From NCBI GenBank assembly GCA_050084515.1, contig CM114271.1, forward strand, positions 59,830,001 through 59,894,000: DNA of 64,000 nt. The letters are read 5' to 3'. The translations under genes were made by a program, and so were the position numbers. The stretch's first letter is position 1. The number at the start of each line of letters is the position of its first letter. Source of the stretch: Blasia pusilla. Taxonomy: Eukaryota; Marchantiophyta; Marchantiopsida; Blasiales. Shown one piece after another: positions 12,951 to 25,231 of the stretch. Under the pieces are notes generated by a model. It ran no database searches. It was not told where the DNA came from and was given only the letters and a program-made list of their open reading frames with translations.

Positions 12951-14015
12951 CGGTATCGAATGCCAGATCCCACTGATCCAGGAACTTATCCTCCGGCGAT
13001 AAATTATGCATGCGAATCTTCATATTCATCGACGATAAAGATTGCGGCTTAAGGTCACAACCGAGTCAAATGTGCGACATTCGAGACAATTCCATGCGAA
13101 ATTCGAAAGCGTCCGTCCCTTGTCGCCAAAGCAGGAGAATAAAGAGCAGGCGGATTCCTCATGCCCCTCCCCGAGAGACGTCCGAGCAAGCAGGCAAGAA
13201 AGAAGGTGACATCCTCCGCATGTTGTATATATAAATCAGGCTGCAAAGCATTCGTTCGCATCGGAGTGCCTACGAGGTACTGACCGCACAATGAGTAACA
13301 TTGCGTGCGAAAGGTGGTACCAATTGTAGGAACTGCGCTTTCGTGGAGCCAGCACCATTCACGTCCCATGAGTACTCGTATCATGACTACACGCTACTAG
13401 CGCTTCCGAGGGCGCCACGAGTTGCACTTCCGTCCTTCAATTCAATTCCATTCAACTCAATTCAATTCAAATCCAATCCAAAGCTAGCCCTATCTTATTT
13501 GGATCCCTCGCCTCGCATCTGGGAATACGGGCTGAGAAGGAAAACTAGGGTTAGGAGGTCGTCAGTAGTACTCGGCGAAGAATCACTCGCCACCACCAAA
13601 TCATGGCAGTTCACGTGATGCTACTACGCTCTCGTTCACATGACAAGCTGCTGCGCAGGAGTGAGTTGCAGTACCACTGCGTTTTGTTGTTGCTTAAGCA
13701 TGTGCTACGACTAACCCGTCGAAAATTTAATGCGAGCTCTGACGAAGGAGAAAAGGGAGGGAGGGAGGGAGGGAGGGAGAGAGAGAGAGAGAGAGAGAGA
13801 GGTGTAGACAGTACACATGGGAGTTGACATTCGGAATTATGATCGATGAACGGAAGAGGAAGGGGAAACCTAAAAGGTAGAGTTCCTGGATGGGAGGGAG
13901 GGAGCGATGGAGTGTGCGCTGGGCTCTTATCCAAAGTTGTGTACTGTTGCTACGACTGCGTACTCTACATGTAGGAGGATGGGGATGATCGATACAGAGA
14001 TAGGGAGAGAAGAGT

Positions 14016-14055
14016 CGGGATGGGCGGGGCGGGGCGGGGGCGGGGTCGGGACGGG
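14016..14055 (+). other. G-run cluster, potential G-quadruplex / GC boxes
   Basis: Seven or more runs of three to five G separated by one or two bases, about 1.8 kb upstream of the transportin ATG. The pattern meets the usual G-quadruplex rule and also forms consecutive GGGCGG boxes. Function is inferred only. Confidence 0.6.
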
Positions 14056-15640
14056 ATTATATCCCACCGCGAACGGGTCGTCCGATAGGGGATCCCACGG
14101 CTGGAGTGCGGGAGCCTGCGAGGACGAACGTTTCCCGTGAGCTTTGACGTCCGGAGGAGTGACGGTGAGTTAGGGCGGTGCTGCGAGCGCGGCCGACCTT
14201 CGGTGGAGTCGCAGAAGGGGTCGCGGACGGCAGGGGAAGACAGGAGCGGACGGGAAATGCTTTCCGTCCAGACTGCGCTCCCCGGTTGGCTGGCTGCCCC
14301 GCCCTGGCCTGCCCGGCGGTGGCCTGCCCGGGTGGTCTCTTCTCTCACACTCATCTGCCGCTGGCATCTCCTCCGTTTACACAGATCTAGCCATCCAGCC
14401 AGACCAGGGAAAGGGAGCGATACCAGCGAGCCAGCCATTCCCCTCTTCCTCTTCAATATACACGGATTTCTGTGCAGCATTCCTTTCCCCCCCTCTCTCC
14501 TTCCTCTGTATTGGATCCGGGAGATCCTTGCCCGCTCTCTTCTTCCTTGACAGGCACGCCTGCTGGTGCGACTGCCGTAATTTTTTTTGTACGAGTTTTT
14601 TGGGGGAGCGATTTAGATTAGTCGTAGAGAGGAGATAGATAGACAGATAGATAGAGAGAGAGAGAGAGAGAGGTGACGGAAGATCGGAGAGAGCAGCAGG
14701 GGAAGTGGGTGTTCAGAACAGACTTTGTGATTTTGTCGAGGTCTCTCAAGCATCTTGCTACATCCGCACAACTCTGCCGCTGCTACACAGGAGAGGGGCC
14801 ATCTTTTTGTATGTAGATTGACTGAGATTTGAATCTCGTATTATTTCGGGGTAGAGTAGACGTAGGGGTAGAGAGAGAGAAAGAGGAGAGAGAGAGAGTG
14901 TTGGGCAGGAGAGGGAGTGAGGAGGTCCTGATCGCGGTGCGTAAATTCCGCGTCGACCTATTTTCGTATTTTTCGGTCAGTGGTGGTTGTGGCCTCAGTT
15001 TTTGCATCTGAGGCTAGTGACGATTGAGGTGTGCCCTCCATCATCCGTCAACCCTGTACCAAATCTTTTCATCACTCATTCATACTTGTGGCATTGGTCT
15101 TATGTTGGAATTACTCCCTTGTTTTCGTCTCTTGGTACGTGTGACTGTATACTAATCGGATACAAGCGACGCTTGCTTATCCTCTGCTTGCACTTGTCTG
15201 CTTCTGGATTTTATCCTGGGCACGTGCAAAGCAACTTTGCCGCTTTATTTTCTACTTATTTACTGGCGTCCGTCTGTAACTGACCAACCCGTCGTCTCTT
15301 CCATTCCTCGCCAAGAGCTCCAGCTCCCTTGCCATGGAGTTGAGGTTTATCGTACCCCACACTTCTTTGTAGCCCCATGTTGTGAACTTCAGGCCGTTTG
15401 CAGTTCTTCTCTGTGGGATTGACTCGTGTTGTGTCCTCGCTCTGTTTTCGTACAATTTTGGTAGGGCATCTGCGTTCTATTCTGCAGTCTTCTCCGCTGC
15501 TGGCTACCCTGAAACCCGACTAGGTAATCAGGATCACAACGAAGAAGATTTATTCTACCCAATTCTTTATATTCTCGTGTAGTGAGGAAAGCTTAGTTAG
15601 TTGATTGTAGTCGTCATTGAGGGCACTTCAACTCGCGCGC

Positions 15641-15668
15641 AGAGAGAGAGACAGAGAGAGAAAGAGAG

Positions 15669-15735
<67 letters not shown>
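15641..15735. repeat. Long GA microsatellite upstream of transportin
   Basis: About 95 bases of almost pure GA/AG, ending 107 bases before the start codon, so it probably lies in the 5' UTR or core promoter. Long open frames on both strands here (poly Arg-Glu and poly Ser-Leu) are translations of the repeat, not genes. Confidence 0.9.
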
Positions 15736-15738
<3 letters not shown>

Positions 15739-15842
15739 CTTCGCTTAAATACAACCATCTGCTGTCTCAGCATCTTGCCCTGGTTCCACAAGGGGCGTCA
15801 GGGGAGCCGAAGGTGGGAACATTCGGAGACCAGGGGGAGGCT

Positions 15843-18800
15843 ATGGCTACACCCGTGTGGCATCCACAGGAGGAGGGAGTTAAGGAGATATGTGGACTTC
15901 TCCAAGAGTTTAGGCAGCCGAGCGTGGATCAAAGCCGCATATGGCAACAACTTCAGCGCTGCAGTCAATTTCCCGACTTCAACAATTACCTTACCTTTAT
16001 CCTATGCCGCGCCGAGGTAAGACAGTTTGGTATATTATAATTGCATGGCTGCTATCGGTTCATCAATCCATTCTTTCTGATGAATTATTGTCACTTGAAG
16101 GGCAATTATTAGGTTTTCACGCACTGAAACTTGATGCCTAATGGATTTGCTCGTTATCTTAGTCAGGACTCCCATTCTCCTTTCCAGAGTACTGTGTGTA
16201 TACACTTTAGTCTTTCATGTCTTGCACCTTTCCATTGCCGTATGATCGAAATGCAAATTTGTTTTGTGCCTTGTTATTTCCGGAAGAATCCCATCATGTA
16301 CTCGCTAGTTTTCAGCTTCAAAATAGTGAATGCCATTTAAAAATAGTGGAAATGTACCCGATATGGAGCTACGCCTCAAGGAATGGAACACCGTTTTCCA
16401 GGGTCACTCTGTGGAGGTGAGGCAAGCTGCTGGTTTGCTGTTGAAGAATAATCTGAAGACTAGTTATCAAGCAATCGCCCCTGCATATCAACATTACATC
16501 AAGGCTGAGCTGTTGCCATGTCTGGGATCCTCTGATAGACATATTCGGGCCACAGTGGGCACAGTCATCAGTGTTGTGGTGCAACAAGTTCATGTCCAAG
16601 GGTGGCCCGAAATTTTTCAAGCAATTGCCCAGTGTCTTGACAGCAACGACTACAACCATATGGAGGGAGCCCTGGATGCTCTGTCCAAGGTCCAAGATGA
16701 TCCATTCTCCTTTTATGGCCATTTGTATGTCTCCGGATTTGTAGGAGTGTTATGATAGCTAACGCTCATACCTAGATCAACTAGAACTATATGGTGTGAT
16801 TGAGAGGCACTTTTGAAGTGTGTGACCAAGAAAATTTAGATTAGGGTTCCGTCCGGTATTGTGATTTTCAACTCGGAAGAATATATCTATAAGGCTGGTG
16901 GAATAATGGCTGTGAAGAATGGAGAAGCAATATAGAGGGCTTCCTGATATAAAGTTGAGTGGAGGACAGATGATTATTGCATAGGAGATTCTGTCCAGGT
17001 GTTTTATTGTAAAGCTTTGATCTTGGAGGATTCAAGTTTTCTGGTGAGCCAAGTAGTGGTATTAATGGTATTATCATTGCCATAGAAACCGAAGTTTTAA
17101 CTTCGTCCATAACTTCGATGCAGATTTGTGAAGATATGCCAGTGGAACTGGACACAGATGTACCTGGATTGTCAGATCGTCCTGTTAATGTCTTTCTTCC
17201 AAGACTACTTCAGGTGCCTTTCTCTGAATTTATGAGTCTTTTGGGAGTGTAGTTGTGACATGAATTTCACAGCAGATTCGTGGTGTTATGATCATCTTCT
17301 AGTACAGTTGGAACTAGGTAGTTGTTCATTAAACATCTAGAAGTTGTTTTCGTGTAATATTATGTTGATTGTGTTTGTTTCTGGCAGTTTTTCACGTCAC
17401 CACATCCCACTCTGCGGAAGCTCTCTCTGGGTACTGTGAACCAGTTCATTGTCTCACTTCCAACTGTAAGTTTACATCAAATTCTCAATCACGAATTTTG
17501 GATTACTTCACTGGACCTTTTCTTGAAAGGAATGTATTCCTGACCCTGGCTGAGCTCACTTGTGTGCAATCCTTGAACTGCAGGCACTTTTTATAAACAT
17601 GGACATTTACCTGCAAGGATTATTTTCTCTCGCAGACGATCCTGCTCCAGAAGTCCGCAAACTGGTGATGATTCGGACTCACTTATTTTACAGTAATTAG
17701 CCTGAGAGATGTCCGGATGCAGTTTCTTGGGCAGCACACTAGTGTGGGATTCACACCAGACTTCTGGAAGATTGAAAGTTTCATAAAAATTGTCTTGTTC
17801 CTTGGTGCTAATTTTAGAGGGGATGATTGATACAGGTTTGTGCAGCACTGGTAGAGCTGCTCGAAGTGCAGCCAAATTTTTTGCAGGTAAAATTTTACCT
17901 TTAAAATCTGTGGTGACTGCCAAGCTAGTGACGATGTTTCCGTAATGTGGTTTGGAAGTATTTTGCTATGGCACCATCGAGACCCTGGGCTGTTGAGTCG
18001 TGGTTAGTGCTGGATTAGCTTTATTTAAGGAGTTCAGAGTACTCCAACAAGGGACTTGACGTGATCCTGGAATCGTTTGCTGTGCAGCCGCACATGAGGA
18101 ATGTTATTGAGTATATGCTACAAGCAAACCAGGATGCAGACGAGGAAGTGGCACTTGAGTCGTGTGAATTCTGGTGGGTGATTTATACCTTCGAATGATA
18201 TAGTCACTGGGATATTTGATTAGTTATTGAAATGAATATACTGTGGAGAAAGCATTTTGTTCTGTATGTGGTTTGCTGCTTTTTATAACCATGGGTCAAA
18301 GACTTGTAAGAGCAGACATTATAGTGATGGCTTAGGTATTTCTGGGAAGCTATCACAGCAAACTCTTGAGTAGCTTGGGCTAGCCTGTAAAGCAGCGTTT
18401 CAAGTCACACCTGCCATTTGCTAATTGCCGTCTTCATTTTCCTCTCTATAGGTCTGCATTTTGTGAGGCACGTCTTGCACCTGATATGTTGAGGGAATTT
18501 TTACCCCGGCTGATAACTGTAAGTTTGTTATTTGCTGCAAGCCCTACCAATCGTGTTATGGGTGCCTGCATTGTGTCTTGTGGTGCTTATGTGTTGTTGA
18601 CGACAAGTTTTGTGGTTGCTACTGTGAAACTCAGCAGTCTGCCTACCAGCTTTGCTTGCCATTGCAATTCATGTTCTTTATTTTTGTTACCTGTTGTGTT
18701 CTAGAATAGTTCTGTGAAGTGTTCTCTATAGATCCTGGTACAGGTTGCAAATCCTTTCAAGGTGTTGATAACTGCGGGTCATTGAGAGTCAGAGTCACTT

Positions 18801-21800
18801 TGCCTACTGGCTTGCAAATTGCGTGTACTAGTTGAATTATTGTGGTTGGTGATGTGTGCTGGTGCAGGTTCTCTTGACAAACATGGCTTATGCCGATGAT
18901 GACGAGGCGCTGGTTGATGCCGATGTAAGCAAGCTCGGTTGTTTGTGAGTAGCTTCAGAGTTCAGTTTGGTCTGCAGTCCGAAGAAGACATGTTAACTGT
19001 GTCTGACCTCCTATCTTCAGCAATTTGACGGTGGGGTATGTTTTTGGGAGAAATTGAAGTGGGTTGTGTGATTTGTGGGTTCATTGTTACAGGATGATGA
19101 GAATGGGCCTGACAGAGATCAGGTATGTGAACTGATTTGCTTCTTGCTCCAAGTCATTTAGAATTATAGGAATTCCAATTAGCTCCCAGGGAACTAGTGA
19201 CAGGATGTTTAAGCTTGTGAGTGTTTCATTTCAGTTTCATTTCAGTTCTGAATGTTCATCCTGTCGTGAATGTCACTTCTGTTCAATGTGGTTGAGTATT
19301 GGAGTGACTGGTTGACAAGTTGGTCGGATCACATTTCAGGACCTGAAACCTCGTTTTCATACATCCCGAGTCCATGGTGCTGATGGGGTAAATGAAGAAG
19401 ATGAGGTATTGTTACCCTTGCACATTCATGAGGAACTTGATTTTACATCAAAATTATGGGGTATGACTATGATAAGACAAATCTTACATGGATCTTCGTT
19501 GTCTGCAGGAAGATGATGATATAATCAATTCATGGAATTTACGGAAATGTAGTGCAGCTGGTCTGGACATTCTGTCAACTGTTTTTGGAGATGAGCTCCT
19601 CCCAGTCCTCATGCCACTTGTACAGGTGTGAAGCAACTTCAAATTTATCAATATCTACTGTACTCAAGGTGGTGGTTGCCATCACAATGGCACACAATGA
19701 CACAATTTGTGGCGGTGGCAGGCAAACCTTTCACAAAGCACAGATACAGCATGGAAGGCGAGGGAGGCTGCAGTTTTAGCCCTTGGTGCTGTTGCTGAAG
19801 GTTGCATCAATGGTCTCCTTCCACATTTGACGCAGGTAGTTTGACTGGACATAACTTTCTGTTGACTGTCTGAAATGAGACAAAGCAGTTGCTTGTCTCT
19901 GCTATTGCCTTGGGATGAATTTTATTGGAAGAATGAAATGAATATTTGCTGGAGATGAATAACTTCTGTAAGTGTAACGATTGTCATTGGATGATGGATG
20001 TCTTGTTCAGATTGTTGCCTTCCTCGTCCCTCTCTTGGAGGATAAACGCCCACTTGTACGAAGTATTACTTGCTGGACATTATCTCGCTACAGCAAGTGG
20101 ATTGTGCAGGTACGATTCAGGTTATATGAAGTGACTCTCTGCGTATCAGGTTTGAAGGTTTGACTTCATCCTATTAAATGGTGTCATCCATCCCATCATT
20201 GCTGATAATGCTGTATCTGGCGTATGTCCAGGCGGTGGGGCATCCTGATGGCCATGCACAATTTGATAAGGTGCTAACAGGACTGTTAAGGCGCATTCTT
20301 GACAGTAACAAGCGAGTCCAAGAGGCTGCTTGTTCTGCGTTTGCCACTCTTGAAGAGGTGGGTCAGTGGGCATTGATTCTAGTGGTCTTTATTGATGACC
20401 TAAATTATCACATTCCTGTCAAATCACTGCATTTGCCTCCCTTGTGATGACCTTTTTCCATGAAAGAAGAAATTATTGTCAAGAATGTTGTAGTCCTCAG
20501 CTTCCTATCCACTAGAATATTTCAAGTCCTCAAAGTTCTGGGTCTTGCAGTGAAGTACTCTGGCGGTGGTATCCGTGACCTGTTTATTTCAATGTAAGCT
20601 AAAGAAGCTTGTTCGTGGAATTTTCGGGGAACAGGAGGCTGCAGAAGAACTTGCCCCCCGACTTGAGCTGATTTTGCAACATCTTATGTTTGCCTTTGGA
20701 AAGTATCAGGTATGCACTCGAGGGTGAGAATCGGAATTGAAGTTAGTAAGTAGAAACAAAAGTTTGCAGGAAGGGATTGGGAATTTTAAAGTGCTGTCAT
20801 GAAATACATCCATTTTCTCTGCTGGAAAATTTCTTCCCCTCCTAATGGTTGATATTTGTTTGCATGTATTAAAGGCATGGGGTATATGTGGATTGTCCTT
20901 TTATAGTTGTCTGTCATACTTTCAGACTGTTTCAGACTTGGGTGTGGATAGAACAGAGGTGTGGGTACATGTAGTCAGGAAGTTGACTATGCGGCTGTAG
21001 TCACCTCACTGCTTGCATGTCACCTCACAACATTCCAGCGTGATTTTTAGAATTCAGCACTGTAAGGTTTTTTGGAAGGTTGTTCACATCAAGTTTTCCA
21101 ATCGCAATTGAACCTAAGTGAAAGAGTAAAGCACCCAATCTCTGGAGAGTAGCTGTCCTAATCTGGGTCATGTGGAGTCATGTACTCAAATAAGATGCGA
21201 TTGTTAATTTTAGTAAACTTGTAGCCTTGTAGCCTTCCAGTGTGTTTTTCGCTCCTACCTGTTGCACTGGTATGAAGTTGATTCATAGGGGTAGGCTCAT
21301 GTTGAGGTAAATTTTTTACTGTGTCATTGTTGTATACGGAACATATGTGAGGAATCCTGAGGCCATCGTTTTCTTCATGACGCAGCGGAGAAACTTGAGA
21401 ATACTTTATGATGCAATTGGGACCTTGGCTGATGCTGTAGGGTCAGAACTGAATGAGGTAAGTTCTTTGTCTCAATCTATGATTGTCTCGAAAGAAAGAA
21501 GAAGTCTTCATGGTCTGAAGTTTTAATGCAGGTTCTTTTCTGCAGATCAACTTCTGTAAAGTTAGAAACCTAGTTCACAGTCAGCTCACTGTGCTTTTTG
21601 TGGATGCTTTAGGAATCTCTGTACTCACTCTGACCACTGTGAAGTGTTCACTCAGAAGTAGAAGTCAGCATTTTTCTTGATGTGGCTGTTTGTTGTCATT
21701 TAGTCCAATCAAAAGGCGTTTTACTTGCAGGTGAAGTATTTGGAGATATTAATGCCACCATTGATTAACAAGTGGCAACAGTTACCTGATTCAGACAAAG

Positions 21801-24800
21801 ATCTATTCCCTCTTCTGGAGTGCTTCACATCAATTGCGCAGGTTGTTAGTCAACCAATATTTCAGTCAACTCCTATTGTACTGTTCTAGCTGGAATTGTC
21901 CAAATTTGTGGAAGAGGGCTCTGTTGTCTTCGACAAAGTTGTTACTCATGGTAGATGTTGAAGGAGATGGTTTGGGAATAGTTGATTTGTGACAGTGTCT
22001 TGGAAAAGCCAAGATAATTCCTTACAAAATGGCTGATGTCCATTTCTTGATATTGAAGTAATGTTATTGGGTTTTGGGTTTTATCCAGGCACTTGGTCCG
22101 GGATTTACCCATTATGCTGAACCCGTTTTTGTGAGATGTATCAACCTCATACGAACGCAAGAGGTTGCAAAGGTAGATGCAATTGACCCTGGTGGATGGG
22201 CAGAATCCATGAATCCATGAATGTTGACAGTTTTCTCTGTTGAATGTGATCTTTCACTCTGCTTACTTCAGGGGCCTTTTATTATATATACTGTAGATTT
22301 GACACATATGTATGTGGCTACTTGTATCTGGTCTATGGATGGTGATGTAGAAATTTCACAATAGTTTTAGGGTTACAGGGTCATCAAATTGGAGGAAAGT
22401 GTTTTCTTGTTTCACAATTTTCAGTGTTCTGTGCAATTTCAAAAAATAGGAAGGGTTATGATGTCCATAGTGGATTTGGAGGTCATGTGTAGTGCCATGG
22501 GGGTGACAAGCGCTACCTTTGTGGTATCTCATAATTGCAGGCTGATCCTGGGAGGGCAGGTGTAGCATATGACAAAGAGTGCATTGTATGCTCTTTGGAT
22601 TTGCTGTCAGGCCTTGCAGAAGGACTCGGCAGCAGTATTGAGAGTTTGGTATGCATTTTCCGTTCTGAACCTGCTCCTCTATTGTGACGACCAGTGTTGT
22701 GAGTTTATAGTGGAAGGAAAGTGACCTTTGGAATCATAAGGAAAATTACAGGTGTTGTGGAATATGACAGGTGTCAAGAAGTGATTTGAGGGATCTTCTC
22801 TTACAATGCTGTGATGATGAAGCTGCTGATGTGCGACAGAGCGCATTGGCCCTTCTGGGTGACCTTGCAAAGGTAACACTTCTGGGTGCCAGCTTTGATC
22901 GCAGTTGAACTTATTTCCCCAAAGGGACTTGTCTGCATAGTATTCTTTGCGAGATTCTTGGAGCCACAATGTTACCCTTGTAATGGATTTTCAGTTGTAG
23001 AAATGGTTTAATGAGGGAACTTTTTCTTTTGTAACAGGCATGTGCTGTACACTTGCAGCCGCACCTGCCGGATTTCATGAATCTAGCAGCCAAGCAGCTG
23101 GTATTGGTTCCTTTCAACTGTGATACCAGTTCCATTGTGCAGGACTGTGAAGTTATTGACCTCGTTGGTTTTCTCCGGATTTCTTTTTCTTGACTGCTCC
23201 TGGAGTTGGGCTGATGTTTATTTGTTTCCTGGTGGGGGGATTGATGGGTGTTCCATTGTCTGATGGAGCACAGCAGGGTGCAGAAGTGAAAGATAATGTT
23301 TCTGTGGCCAACAATGCGTGCTGGGCAATTGGTGAAGTTGCAGTTAAGGTAATTGTTGGATTGTATCAACAGATTTTGTTTCTAAAAATGTATTAGATGC
23401 ATGAAGTCAAAGTTTTGAATTGAGGAAGTTGGGTTTGTGGTTGTCATTTGGCTCCTAAGTTACTATGGTAGAGACTCACCTGGGTCCTAATTTATGCAGG
23501 TTAGGCAAGAAATTTCGCCTGTTGTAATGAACGTGATTACTTGCTTGGTTCCGATCCTCACAAATTCAGAGGTCAGTGCTGTCATGTTGTGTTTGAACTG
23601 AAACATCCAAGGACAGGGATAGGTCAATAAAAGAGCAGCTCAAGATCTGTGGATAAACTCTCATTGCAAATGGTCCTGTAGAACAGGGGCTGGATTTTCA
23701 TTGGGCGTGCGGAATCTCTTTCTCCTCTGTCCCATCTTTGAATTTTGATTGACCTTTCATAAATTTAAGACACTAAAGAGAAAGAGAGTATATGGTGACA
23801 GGTATACTTCGTGTGGATGCTTGATTTGATCAACATCTTTGACGTTTTGCACCTCTTGACAGAGTGAGTGGGAATGATCTGGCAGGGTCTCAACAAATCT
23901 CTCTTAGAGAACAGTGCTATAACATTAGGAAGGCTAGGATGGGTGTGTCCGGAGCTGGTAGCTCCACACATGGACCATTTTATGTTGGCTTGGTGCCTCG
24001 CCCTTCGCTCGTAAGGACTTGCCTTTGGTCTCCTGTTTAGACTTGATTGTGGATTATTTTGTTTCGGGTGACTCAAATAGGTTTTGCAATACTGTATGTA
24101 TTACTTCTGAGTCCTGGTTAATTCGCTGGGACCTGGGATATGTTGAGGTACTTGTTCCATTCAGCTATCGGATATTGGCACTAGGCATTCCCTGACCACT
24201 GGTACAACCTTTGTGGCCTTCATACTTATTTTCCTTCTTATAATTGCACTGTTAATCAGTAGGATTTGGGTACATGTGCTGAGTACTGAACAGCGTCATT
24301 GATTTTGCGACAGAATACGTGATGATGTTGAGAAGGAGGATGCCTTTAGGGGTCTTTGTGCTATGGTATTGAGTGTTCTTATCACCTTTCCTGTTCTTTT
24401 CAATTGAGTTTCACCCTGAAGCCGTTTTTCTGTTGATCAAACTAGCATTCCACCCAACCTGGCAGATGGTGGGGGGATTCATGGGGCGATCCATTGTGGT
24501 GATGAGTGTCAGATACGTGCTCCTCTTTGAATACCTTAGTTTGACACATCTTTGGTAGGCATTGGACTAGGCCATAAGAAGCCAGCAAGAACTCATTTAA
24601 TTTCACCATGGCATGGCAGGTGAGGTTGAACCCTGGTGGTGCTGTAAGTGCCTTTGTGCCTATGTGCGAAGCCATAGGTAGCTGGCATGTAAGTTATCTT
24701 TCCCTTCAAACTGAGCATTCCCGTTTGGCCGAGGTTTCTCAACCTCCCAGGAAATTGCCGGTTGTCAGGATTGCAGAGATGCCTCAAAATTTCCGATAAG

Positions 24801-25231
24801 AAGCGGTGACCATATTACTACTTGAATTTCATATCATTTCAGTGGGAATCTTAAATGTGTTCCACTTTTTTCCATAACAGGAGATTCGAAGTGCTGAGTT
24901 GCGGTCAGAGATTGCTCAAGTCTTACATGGCTATAAACAGGTGTGTTTCAAAACAGAATGTGTGATCTCATCTCCAGCAGATTTCGTGTTGAAATAGTGA
25001 AATATATTAGGCTTGACTTAGGGGAGGTGTCCACTGCAGAAATTGGCTTGTTTGCATGTGCCATGATTGCGTTGTCTTGCAGAGCTAGCTTGGTTGATCA
25101 AACGAGTCTATATCTGATTGTTTTGTGGAACCAATGTATTGCAGTTGTTGTCAGGGGTTACTTGGGATCAATGTATGACTGCTTTTGATCCACTACTCCG
25201 TGAGAAGTTAGTGAAGAAGTATGCAATCTGA
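15843..25231 (+). CDS. TRN1: Transportin-1 (karyopherin beta-2), complete 29-exon gene
   Basis: Nuclear import receptor made of HEAT repeats. Family knowledge: it carries PY-NLS cargoes such as RNA-binding proteins through the pore and is unloaded by Ran-GTP. Exons, all joining in frame across GT-AG introns: 15843-16016, 16402-16689, 17124-17213, 17388-17465, 17584-17664, 17836-17886, 18088-18173, 18452-18518, 18868-18924, 19093-19122, 19340-19405, 19509-19625, 19722-19835, 20011-20109, 20232-20357, 20635-20709, 21386-21457, 21731-21841, 22089-22172, 22541-22648, 22771-22872, 23038-23100, 23274-23348, 23500-23571, 23886-24010, 24314-24365, 24620-24688, 24881-24940, 25145-25231. This gives 892 residues, the normal family length. 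The start [12 protein letters not shown] matches the family N-terminus. The acidic H8 loop (about residues 314-365) is encoded by exons 9-12. Tryptophans at residues 455 (TCWTLSRY) and 730 (NNACWAIGE) match the cargo-binding pair of human transportin. The end is LVKKYAI. Exon 23 could start 3 bases later. No stop or frameshift was found. Confidence 0.95.

Larger units (their letters stand above)
12951..15842 (+). promoter_or_regulatory. GC/GA-rich upstream region of the transportin gene
   Basis: The base composition changes sharply here from AT-rich to GC- and CpG-rich, and the region runs up to the transportin start codon. It holds several GA/CT tracts (13755-13801, 14653-14672, 14866-14900, 15641-15735), a G-run cluster at 14016-14055 and many short frames that are translations of these repeats. 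GA/CT tracts are typical of plant core promoters and 5' leaders. I expect the promoter and 5' UTR, possibly with a leader intron, to lie here, but I cannot place the transcription start. No separate gene is supported. Confidence 0.55.

Noticed and set aside
13603-13934. Open frames on both strands over the GA/GGGA tract
   Set aside because: They encode Arg-Glu and Ser-Leu runs of a simple repeat. No conserved domain.
15597-16020. Poly(Arg-Glu) and poly(Ser-Leu) frames at the GA tract before transportin
   Set aside because: Translation of a microsatellite. The plus-strand frame also runs through transportin exon 1 in the wrong frame.
15843-25231. Importin-4 or a generic importin-beta as identity of the host gene
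   Set aside because: The exon-joined protein follows transportin-1 throughout (N-terminus, [10 protein letters not shown]8 acidic loop, length 892). Importin-4 is longer and differs in all these places.
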